A DNA stretch of 64,000 nucleotides, from NCBI GenBank assembly GCA_963749115.1, contig CAVVLP010000002.1, forward strand, positions 620,001 through 684,000. The letters are read 5' to 3'. This DNA is from SZUA-36 sp963749115 (GTDB lineage: Bacteria; Pseudomonadota; Gammaproteobacteria; Xanthomonadales; SZUA-36). Shown here in pieces: positions 56,998-64,000 of this stretch. The translations under genes were made by a program, and so were the position numbers. Within the stretch, counting starts at the first letter, position 1. Each line of letters begins with the position of its first letter. Under the pieces are notes generated by a model. It made no database searches and had not been told where the DNA came from. It worked only from the letters and a program-made list of their open reading frames with translations.

Positions 56998-58788
56998 CTA
57001 GTAAACACGCGGCTTGGGCGGGACAACTTCAACGTCATCCGTGAGTGTGTACAGGTGCACGGGCCGGTAATCGATAGTGACCTTGCCGGACTCATCCATG
57101 CTTGTCAGCGTATGTTTCATCCAGTCCTCATCATCCCTGTCCTGAAAATCTTCACGGGCATGGGCGCCACGGCTCTCCTTGCGGTTTTCAGCTCCAAACA
57201 TCGTGGTCATCGCGCAGCCCAGCAGGTTACGTAACTCGAGGGTTTCGACCAGGTCGGTGTTAAATATCATCGAGCGGTCACTGATTTTAATATCGTTGAA
57301 TGACGCTTGAACATCGGCAATCAACCTGCAGCCCTCTTCCAGTATTTCACCGCTTCGAAAGACTGCGGCATTGTTTTGCATGACATGTTGCATGTCATCG
57401 CGGATCGCGGCCGCGCTCTTGTTGCCGTCCGCGTTTCGCAAGCGGTCAAAGTCCGATACCAGCGCGTCGACAATTTTTGCATCCAGGTTAACATGACGCT
57501 TGTTGGGCTTGATCACCTCGGCGCAGCGATGCGCTACGGCGCGGCCAAAAACAATCAGGTCCAGCAATGAATTGGAACCCAGCCGGTTGGCGCCGTGAAC
57601 GGAGACGCAGGCCGCCTCCCCGATGGCGAATAATCCCGGAACAACTGCATCGGGGTCACCGTCTTGAATACGTACGACTTCACCGTGGTAGTTTGTCGGT
57701 ATACCGCCCATGTTGTAATGAACGGTTGGAAGCACCGGGATCGGTTCTTTGGAAACATCCACGCCGGCGAAAATCTCAGCACTCTCCGCGATACCGGGTA
57801 AGCGTTTGTTGATCACGTCGGAGCCGAGATGTTGCAGATTAAGATGGATATGATCCTTCTTGGGACCGACGCCCCGCCCTTCCCGGATTTCGATCGTCAT
57901 TGAGCGGCTGACAACGTCACGGGAGGCCAGGTCCTTGGCATTGGGTGCATAGCGTTCCATGAAACGCTCGCCTTCCGAGTTGGTCAGGAACCCACCTTCG
58001 CCACGTACACCTTCGGTTATCAATACGCCCGCACCGTAAACACCGGTCGGATGGAACTGGACAAATTCCATATCCTGCAGCGGCAAACCGGCACGCAAGA
58101 CCATGCCATTACCATCACCCGTGCAGGTGTGTGCCGAGGTGCATGAGAAGTAGCTGCGACCGTATCCACCCGTCGCCAGGATAACCGCGTGCGCCCGGAA
58201 CACATGCAAGCTGCCAGAAGCCAGGTCCCAGGCCAGTACACCGCGGCAGGCACCATCGTCATCCATCAACAGGTCAAGTACGAAATACTCGATAAAGAAT
58301 GTCGCGTCATGTTTGAGCGCTTGCTGATAAAGCGTATGCAAAATGGCGTGGCCGGTCCGGTCGGCTGCTGCACAGGTTCGCTGGGCCGTACCTTCGCCAT
58401 AATGCGTTGTCATGCCACCGAACGGTCGCTGGTAAATTTTACCGTCCTGGGTGCGCGAGAAAGGCACCCCATAGTGTTCAAGTTCAATTACCGACGGAAT
58501 GGCTTCCCTGCACATGTATTCAATGGCGTCCTGGTCACCCAGCCAGTCAGAGCCCTTGATGGTGTCATACATATGCCAACGCCAGTCATCTTCACCCATA
58601 TTGCCGAGTGCGGCTGACATACCGCCCTGCGCAGCGACCGTGTGACTGCGGGTCGGGAATACCTTGGATATGCATGCCGTTTTTAAACCGGTTGCGGCAA
58701 GACCCATGGTTGCGCGTAATCCGGCACCACCGGCACCCACAACGATGACATCGTATTTATGTTCTGTTATTGAATAGTCATTGCTCAT
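56998..58788 (-). CDS. sdhA: Succinate dehydrogenase flavoprotein subunit
   Basis: Oxidises succinate to fumarate. 596 residues. FAD motif VVGAGGAGLRATMGL, covalent-FAD His in RSHTVAAQGGMSAALGN, active-site segments QFHPTGVYGAGVL and TVHYNMGGIPTNYHG, and HGANRLGSNSLLDLIVFGRA. Intact. Spacing 21 bases before sdhB and 3 bases after sdhD. Confidence 0.97.
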   Translation of the reverse strand: MSNDYSITEHKYDVIVVGAGGAGLRATMGLAATGLKTACISKVFPTRSHTVAAQGGMSAALGNMGEDDWRWHMYDTIKGSDWLGDQDAIEYMCREAIPSVIELEHYGVPFSRTQDGKIYQRPFGGMTTHYGEGTAQRTCAAADRTGHAILHTLYQQALKHDATFFIEYFVLDLLMDDDGACRGVLAWDLASGSLHVFRAHAVILATGGYGRSYFSCTSAHTCTGDGNGMVLRAGLPLQDMEFVQFHPTGVYGAGVLITEGVRGEGGFLTNSEGERFMERYAPNAKDLASRDVVSRSMTIEIREGRGVGPKKDHIHLNLQHLGSDVINKRLPGIAESAEIFAGVDVSKEPIPVLPTVHYNMGGIPTNYHGEVVRIQDGDPDAVVPGLFAIGEAACVSVHGANRLGSNSLLDLIVFGRAVAHRCAEVIKPNKRHVNLDAKIVDALVSDFDRLRNADGNKSAAAIRDDMQHVMQNNAAVFRSGEILEEGCRLIADVQASFNDIKISDRSMIFNTDLVETLELRNLLGCAMTTMFGAENRKESRGAHAREDFQDRDDEDWMKHTLTSMDESGKVTIDYRPVHLYTLTDDVEVVPPKPRVY

Positions 58789-58791
58789 GGT

Positions 58792-59172
58792 TCAGGCTCC
58801 CAGTACCAGTTTCAGAGCTGCAATGGCACTGATCAGAAATGCGACAAGACAGGCAAAACGTACAAATATCAACAGTGCAAATTCCAATGCAGCGACATGC
58901 ACGTAGTCTTCAATGACGACCTGCAGACCCAACTGGGTATGGTAGAAAACCGCACCGGCCAGGAGTATCGCCATACCCGCATTGAGTGGTGATGACATAG
59001 CAGCGCTGGCGGTCGCGTAATCTGCACCAGCAAGGGAAACACCCATCCATAGCACCCAGGTCGTCAATAAGAGAAGTATCAACGACGAATAACGCTGTGA
59101 ACGCCAATGATGAGCACCACCGCCTGAACTGCCCTTGCCGCGAACCCGCGCCAGTGGATTCTGCATGCTCAT
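58792..59172 (-). CDS. sdhD: Succinate dehydrogenase membrane anchor subunit D
   Basis: 126 residues with three helices. The conserved segment GAVFYHTQLGLQVVIEDYVH carries the haem/quinone-site residues typical of SdhD (H-x-x-L-G-x-x-x-x-x-x-D-Y). Overlaps the sdhC end by 4 bases. Confidence 0.93.
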   Translation of the reverse strand: MSMQNPLARVRGKGSSGGGAHHWRSQRYSSLILLLLTTWVLWMGVSLAGADYATASAAMSSPLNAGMAILLAGAVFYHTQLGLQVVIEDYVHVAALEFALLIFVRFACLVAFLISAIAALKLVLGA

Positions 59173-59556
59173 AAGCCTGCTCCCAATACGATGAGTGATA
59201 GCAACACCGAAGCTATGATGGCCATCCAGCCTGAAGCACGCACCTGTGGCATTTCCATCATCCAGCCTGCATCCCAGATCAGGTGACGGATACCGCCAAA
59301 CAGGTGAAAACTGAAGCTAAACACGCTCGCCGCTATGACGAGCTTACCCAGACCACTGCCAAGCCAGCGCACTCAATGCGGTGAATGCCTCTTCACCGCT
59401 TGCCAGCGCGATCAACCAGTAAAGTAACAGCGGCGCTGTCACCACTGACATAAAAACGCCGGTTAAACGGTTTAAAATGGAAAGTGCCGAGGTGATCTGG
59501 AATTTGTAATACGGTCCCAGCATATAGGGTGACATTGGGCGTTTTGATGTGCTCAT
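59169..59556 (-). CDS. sdhC: Succinate dehydrogenase cytochrome b556 subunit, frameshifted
   Basis: About 128 residues when joined. RPMSPYMLGPYYKFQITSAL and SILNRLTGVFMSV (S-I-x-x-R-x-T-G quinone site) are in the first frame; SFHLFGGIRHLIWDAGWM, with the haem His, in the second. Frames change near 59360 in a Ser/Gly-rich stretch (AWQWSGLG). The spelling of the N-terminus is of the alphaproteobacterial/mitochondrial sort. ATG at 59556. Confidence 0.9.
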
Positions 59557-59590
59557 GTTTTGACGGCCTTTATCCCATTTGGAGTTGACA

Positions 59591-59776
59591 TTAGAAATCA
59601 GTACAACGACCCGCTTTTTCCCAGTCGCCGTAACGCGTGGGTTCAGGTCCTTTTGGACCACCGATTTCAACTGGCTTTTCAGGAGAGTTTTCAACCACGA
59701 CGGGTTGTTTTTCTATTTCACCGGAATCATCTGATGACTCTGTGGGTGCTTTTGACTGGTGATTTTCCACTAACAA
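59591..59776 (-). CDS. DUF1674/SDHAF4-like succinate dehydrogenase assembly protein
   Basis: 61 residues, polar and disordered N-terminus, then the C-terminal signature IGGPKGPEPTRYGDWEKAGR ending C-T-D-F, exactly the DUF1674/SDHAF4 motif (G-G-P-x-G-x-E-P-T-R-Y-G-D-W). In eukaryotes SDHAF4 binds FAD-loaded SDHA and promotes its joining to SDHB. The gene is first in the sdh operon, 34 bases before sdhC. The two assembly factors, this and sdhE, frame the operon. Easily missed due to its size. Confidence 0.88.
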   Translation of the reverse strand: MLVENHQSKAPTESSDDSGEIEKQPVVVENSPEKPVEIGGPKGPEPTRYGDWEKAGRCTDF

Positions 59777-59935
59777 AACGCCCCACTATCCGATCAGGTT
59801 CTCCAACGTTAAGTGTAACGGCAAAGGTGGTTTCTTGCGAGTCCGGTTTTATGATTTTTTTGTCAGGGCAAGCAGTTTTTTACGTTAAAATTGAATTGTG
59901 AATCATTTACCTTTATCAACAGGATTAAAGTACAG

Positions 59936-60752
59936 ATGTTAAAGCTTGATTACCTGTCAGTTGTGCGCTTCAGCGGCAGCGATGCCGGCAGTTTTTTGCA
60001 TGGCCAGTTAAGTGCTGACGTACTGGGCCTGGACAGCGGTGATTCAACTTTTGCCTGCTATTGTGAGCCCAAAGGCCGGGTGCTGGCTTTGATGCTGGTT
60101 CACAGGGTGGGTGAGGAATATTTCGTCATCATGTCCAGATGCCCTGGTGGCTTCAGTCAGCCAGCGTCTGAAGCTTTATGTGATGCGCTCAGATGTAATG
60201 ATCGAAGTATTGAGCGACCACACGGTTTCGGGTCTGTATGCGGATGAAATACCGGAACCGGCATCGACTTCAACCTGTGCAATGCGGCTGGCTGGCAGCA
60301 GTCAGTGGTTGTTGGTTACGCCCCATGATACAGCTGCGAATACAAACACAGTCTCGCAGGCGGACTGGAAGATTTCAGAACTGCAGCTGGGCATCACCTG
60401 GCTTAATCCCGGCACCAGTGGACAGTTTTTACCGCAATGGCTCGGGTTTGAAGAGCTCGGTGCGGTCAATTATCACAAAGGCTGTTATCCCGGCCAGGAG
60501 ATCGTCGCGCGCACCCATTACCTGGGTAAGGTTAAACGCCACCCTCGCCTGCTGAACAGTAAATTAGCGTTTGATCCGGAACCCATGGACAAGATCGGAC
60601 TTATTAGCGATGGCCAGCCTTATGACGGCATTATTGTGGACTTCGGTTCCGCCAAGGATGGAAATGTTTGCCTGTTGGTCGTTACCCGTATGGATCCTGA
60701 TCTGGTCGCTCGGCAGGTTGAATACCTGGGAAAGGTGACGGAGGTAAATTGA
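59936..60752 (+). CDS. ygfZ: Folate-dependent Fe-S assembly protein YgfZ, frameshifted
   Basis: Tetrahydrofolate-binding protein of the GcvT-like fold that supports Fe-S enzymes. The signature KGCYPGQEIVARTHYLGKVKR, with the functional Cys, is present. The first part (VVRFSGSDAGSFLHGQLSADV, CEPKGRVLALMLVH) ends at MSRCPGG and a one-base shift near 60145 leads to VASVSQRLKLYVMRSDV. About 270 residues. Divergent from the sdh operon, whose Fe-S subunits may depend on it. Confidence 0.9.
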
Positions 60753-60766
60753 GGAACAGTGTCCGG

Positions 60767-61570
60767 TCAGGCCTGGGCAACGATGTAACATACCCAGCCC
60801 GGGTCGGCGTCACCGATTTCAGACGGTGTGTAGATGCCATTGCCTTCGTTTTTCTCTTCGTCAGTGCCCTCCCAGTAAATATCAACCTGTGAGAAACCGG
60901 CTTCATACAGAATTTCGCGAATCTCCGGCAGGGTCCACAAACGCCAGTAATAGCTGAAGGCCTTGTCCATCCGGGATTGGTCCGGAAATTCAAAATGAAT
61001 CCGGCACTTCATGCACGAGTCAATCGGGTTGAATGACTCCTGCTCCCAGATATAGGTGAAATCGTTGCCATCCTCGTCCTGGCACTCGCGTGACTCGGTC
61101 AGCACCATGGGTGCCTCGTAACCACCGTAGGCATCCAGGAATAAAATACCGTCAGAGACCAGGCCATCCAGAACACTTTCAAAATATTCACGTAAGTCAT
61201 CACGCTTCAAAAAAAGGAAATAACTGAAATTCATTGCCAGGATAATGTCCGCCAGACCGGGGCGTGTTTGCAGCACATCCTCATTCAGCAATTCGATACG
61301 TTCTGACTGTTCGTCATCAAGTTGCGTAAGCCTGTTTAACCGCCCCCAGTTGAGCACTTCCGGATCCAGGTCCACACCGACAGCCTGGTGATTCTCATCA
61401 CGAATCACCCATTCACAGGCGGTATTGGCGGTGCCGCAGAAATCCTCCCGCAGAAAAACAGCGGGCCGTTGCCGCAGCTCGGACCAGGTTTGTTCGACGA
61501 AATCGATTTCAGCCTCAACATCCTGCACCGACTGCTGATAAAGCAGGTGCCGGTCTGCTAAAGAAGCCAT
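60767..61570 (-). CDS. Class I SAM-dependent methyltransferase
   Basis: About 267 residues from MASLADRHLLYQ (61570, 14 bases after ispG stops); a longer reading to 61627 overlaps ispG. The SAM motif I is FLREDFCGTANTACEW (variant of D-x-G-C-G-T-G), motif II AVGVDLDPEVLNWG, motif IV LADIILAMNFSYFLF. Substrate unknown. Same strand as ispG-pgsA. Confidence 0.8.
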   Translation of the reverse strand: MASLADRHLLYQQSVQDVEAEIDFVEQTWSELRQRPAVFLREDFCGTANTACEWVIRDENHQAVGVDLDPEVLNWGRLNRLTQLDDEQSERIELLNEDVLQTRPGLADIILAMNFSYFLFLKRDDLREYFESVLDGLVSDGILFLDAYGGYEAPMVLTESRECQDEDGNDFTYIWEQESFNPIDSCMKCRIHFEFPDQSRMDKAFSYYWRLWTLPEIREILYEAGFSQVDIYWEGTDEEKNEGNGIYTPSEIGDADPGWVCYIVAQA

Positions 61571-61583
61571 GGACGGCCGCAGT

Positions 61584-62822
61584 TCAGGATCCAAAGCTTT
61601 GATATTTTTCCGAAACATATTTGTCAATCAATGCGAGGAAATCGGCGGTCAAATCATCACCCCTGAGGGTCGCGGCCTTTTCACCATCAATGAAAACCGG
61701 AGCCACCGGTGATTCGCCCGTGCCGGGCAGGCTGATACCGATATTGGCCTGACGGCTTTCACCTGGGCCATTAACAATGCATCCCATGACAGCAAGGCTC
61801 AGGTTTTCTACACCCTCGTAACGAAGCTTCCACTCCGGCATCCGGTTGCGCACATGATTGGTTACATCAAGCGCCAGTGACTGGAAAAACGTACTGGTAG
61901 TGCGGCCACAACCGGGGCAAGCCGTCACCATCGGCGAAAATGCCCGCAGCCCCATACTTTGCAGCAGTTCCTGTGCAACGATCACTTCATCGTTACGTGA
62001 CTGGCCGGGTTCGGGGGTGAGGGAAATACGGATCGTGTCACCAATACCCTGCTGCAGCAACACCGCCAACGCGGCAGTTGAAGAAACAATACCCTTGCTC
62101 CCCATACCCGCCTCGGTCAAACCGAGGTGCAATGGATAATCACAACGTCCGGCCAGGTCTCCGTATACGCGTATCAGGTCCTGGACACCACTCACCTTGC
62201 AGGAAAGAATGATCCGGTCATGCGCCAGGCCCAGTTCTTCAGCCTGTTGCGCGCTATCGAGTGCAGAACGGACCAATGCTTCACGCATCACTGCATCAGC
62301 AGGCTGCGGCGAACTGCTTTTTCCATTGAGATCCATCAGGCTTGCCAGCAGGCGCTGATCAAGACTGCCCCAGTTAACACCAATCCGAACCGGCTTATCA
62401 TTTTCAATGGCGAGCCCGACGATGGTCGCAAACTGGTCGTCACGCTTTCTGCCAAAACCAACATTACCCGGGTTGATGCGATACTTGGCCAGCAAGCGGG
62501 CGCACTCCGGATACTGCTGCAGCAGGTGATGACCGTTGTAGTGAAAGTCACCGACTACCGGCACATCGCACGACATCATTTCCAGGCGTTCCATGATGCC
62601 TGCTACCGAAGCGGCCGCGTTTTCAGTATTCACTGTTATACGTACGAGCTCCGAGCCCGCACGTGCCAATTCGGCAATTTGCGTTGCCGTTGCACGGACA
62701 TTCTCGGTATCCGTATTGGTCATGGATTGCACCACGATAGGATGTCCTGACCCGATCAGAACCCCTCCGACATTAACGGTCGGTGATACACGCCGTACGC
62801 GTATGTCTGTCTCTGAATTCAT
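61584..62822 (-). CDS. ispG: 4-hydroxy-3-methylbut-2-en-1-yl diphosphate synthase (IspG)
   Basis: [4Fe-4S] enzyme of the MEP isoprenoid pathway. 412 residues. N-terminal barrel with PIVVQSMTNTDTENVRATATQ and RINPGNVGFGRKRD; C-terminal cluster cysteines in ACPGCGRTTS and MGCIVNGPGES. Typical bacterial length, intact. Confidence 0.96.
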   Translation of the reverse strand: MNSETDIRVRRVSPTVNVGGVLIGSGHPIVVQSMTNTDTENVRATATQIAELARAGSELVRITVNTENAAASVAGIMERLEMMSCDVPVVGDFHYNGHHLLQQYPECARLLAKYRINPGNVGFGRKRDDQFATIVGLAIENDKPVRIGVNWGSLDQRLLASLMDLNGKSSSPQPADAVMREALVRSALDSAQQAEELGLAHDRIILSCKVSGVQDLIRVYGDLAGRCDYPLHLGLTEAGMGSKGIVSSTAALAVLLQQGIGDTIRISLTPEPGQSRNDEVIVAQELLQSMGLRAFSPMVTACPGCGRTTSTFFQSLALDVTNHVRNRMPEWKLRYEGVENLSLAVMGCIVNGPGESRQANIGISLPGTGESPVAPVFIDGEKAATLRGDDLTADFLALIDKYVSEKYQSFGS

Positions 62823-62834
62823 GCTAAATCAATC

Positions 62835-63437
62835 TCAAGTGGCACTGTCATCGGAAGACAGGTTGCCTTCGCGGCTCATGACCGGCCACGCAGCGTGCAA
62901 ATACTCCCACATTGACCACAGCGTAAGTGCAGCTGCAAGGTAAAGCAGCATCTCGCCGACCAGCGCAACAGGCAGACCAAAGAGATCGTATTCATATAAA
63001 AGGCAACTGATCGCCGTCATCTGGAAAATGGTTTTGAATTTACCCAGAACCCCGACTTTTACCGTACCGCTCTCACCCATCTCGGACATCCATTCCCTGA
63101 GTGCGGAAATCGCAATTTCGCGACCAATGATAATCGCAGCAGACAGTGTCAGGAATATTTCTGGAAACACAATCGGTGGCGGTATATGCACCATTAATAC
63201 CAGGGCAGTTGCAACCATCAGCTTGTCGGCAACGGGATCGAGAAATGCACCAAAGGCCGACATCAGGCCCATACGTCGCGCCAGATGGCCATCGAGCCAG
63301 TCGGTAATCGCCGCCAGGATAAAAACCGCGGCAGTTGCCAGGGGCGCCCATGGGTAGGGTAGGTAAAAAAACAGGACCAGTACGGGAATCAGCGCAATAC
63401 GCAACAGCGTCAGGATCATCGGAAACGTCATTTTCAT
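62835..63437 (-). CDS. pgsA: CDP-diacylglycerol-glycerol-3-phosphate 3-phosphatidyltransferase
   Basis: First step of phosphatidylglycerol and cardiolipin synthesis. 200 residues, several helices. The CDP-alcohol phosphotransferase motif is complete in TDWLDGHLARRMGLMSAFGA and FLDPVADKLM (D-x2-D-G-x2-A-R-x8-G-x3-D-x3-D). The pgsA-uvrC neighbourhood is conserved in gammaproteobacteria. Confidence 0.96.
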   Translation of the reverse strand: MKMTFPMILTLLRIALIPVLVLFFYLPYPWAPLATAAVFILAAITDWLDGHLARRMGLMSAFGAFLDPVADKLMVATALVLMVHIPPPIVFPEIFLTLSAAIIIGREIAISALREWMSEMGESGTVKVGVLGKFKTIFQMTAISCLLYEYDLFGLPVALVGEMLLYLAAALTLWSMWEYLHAAWPVMSREGNLSSDDSAT

Positions 63438-63545
63438 TGATTCAGTCCGGTCATGGTTAAACGACTATTATCGCAGACCACCGGACTATTTTGCAGGTAA
63501 AAAGCCAATGGAGTTGAAGGTTTTTCTGGAACACTGGTTTCTTTG

Positions 63546-64000
63546 CTAATGCAGCGCCTTAAATATTCGTCCGGCCAGTTGCTGGTTAATCCCTGGAATC
63601 CCTGCCAACTCTTCGATGCCCGCCTTGCGAACCCCCTGAAGGCCGCCGAAATGTGTCAGCAACGCACGACGTCTGCTTGCGCCTACACCGGGAATATCTT
63701 CCAGTACCGAATGTACTGCGGCCTTCTGTCGACGGCCACGGTGACCGGTAATAGCGAACCGGTGCGCTTCATCCCTGACCTGTTGGATAAGGTGTGAAGC
63801 AGCGGACTCCGGCCCCGGCCGAAGACTGTGTGGCGCGACCGGCAACACCCACTCCTCGTAACCCGCCCGTCGTGACGGCCCCTTGGCCACACCCATTAGG
63901 GGAACGTCGCTCAGACCACATTCTGACAGCACTTCCATGGCGATACCCAACTGGCCTTTGCCGCCATCAACCAGGATCAGGTCCGGCAGATGGCCCTCCT
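63546..64000 (-). CDS. uvrC: Excinuclease ABC subunit C, C-terminal part
   Basis: The window edge cuts the gene; the 3' third is seen. It has the end of the RNase H-like nuclease domain (PDLILVDGGKGQLGIAMEV, DVPLMGVAKGP, DEAHRFAITGHRGRR) and the helix-hairpin-helix pair (LEDIPGVGASRRRALLTHFG and LAGIPGINQQLAGRIF). Makes the incisions in nucleotide excision repair. Reads toward pgsA. Confidence 0.95.
   Translation of the reverse strand, partial: EGHLPDLILVDGGKGQLGIAMEVLSECGLSDVPLMGVAKGPSRRAGYEEWVLPVAPHSLRPGPESAASHLIQQVRDEAHRFAITGHRGRRQKAAVHSVLEDIPGVGASRRRALLTHFGGLQGVRKAGIEELAGIPGINQQLAGRIFKALH

Overview
The window looks like a chromosome segment of a gammaproteobacterium. The evidence is gene content and order: clpS-clpA next to infA, an sdh operon ending in sdhE-ygfX with ygfZ beside it, uvrC-pgsA, ispG, mnmA-hflD, and a full cbb3 oxidase operon (ccoNOQP-G-H-I-S). 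I cannot name genus or family. The respiratory genes imply an aerobic to microaerobic life; two large secreted subtilases suggest use of external protein. At least twenty genes, including clpA, acnA, sdhB, sdhC and ygfZ, are broken by single-base frameshifts whose halves join cleanly, so I treat most breaks as sequence errors and give whole-gene coordinates.

Layout. 0-9.7 kb: housekeeping genes (NnrU-like, DMT transporter, GNAT, aconitase, hflD-mnmA, divergent clpS-clpA, infA). 9.8-10.2 kb: tRNA-Gly and tRNA-Cys, a terminator and a promoter-led hairpin. 10.5-13.3 kb: two unrecognised exported proteins. 14-22.2 kb: a duplicated module in which a small lipoprotein gene faces a subtilase gene across a terminator. 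22.6-34.6 kb: an unusual membrane-signalling locus (below). 34.6-37.5 kb: FAD-linked dehydrogenase and aldehyde dehydrogenase. 37.9-44.3 kb: patchy accessory DNA with small exported proteins, gene remnants, an HD oxygenase/TauD dioxygenase/ATP-grasp group, a caspase-like or CHAT-like protein, TonB, and a decayed copy of the 3' end of tRNA-Leu lying 2.4 kb from the intact tRNA-Leu. 44.4-46.3 kb: arginase and an exported protein. 46.7-55.4 kb: cbb3 oxidase and its assembly genes. 55.5-59.8 kb: succinate dehydrogenase with three linked accessory genes. 59.9-64 kb: ygfZ, methyltransferase, ispG, pgsA, and the 3' end of uvrC.

The most interesting locus is 22.6-34.6 kb. A MotA/TolQ/ExbB-type channel subunit lies with two paralogous proteins that have an ExbD/MotB-like N-terminal helix (Asp at residue 17 in both) but a VWA head, one with a canonical metal site and one without. 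Around them are two FHA proteins, a transmembrane Ser/Thr kinase fused to an FGE-type domain, a membrane protein with an HtrA-like fold, a disordered exported protein carrying a motif three times, and a divergent exported TPR-CHAT protein. The FGE-type, HtrA-like and CHAT domains all lack their catalytic residues. I infer a phospho-regulated, possibly proton-driven envelope machine in which enzyme folds serve as binding modules. I do not recognise it as a named system.
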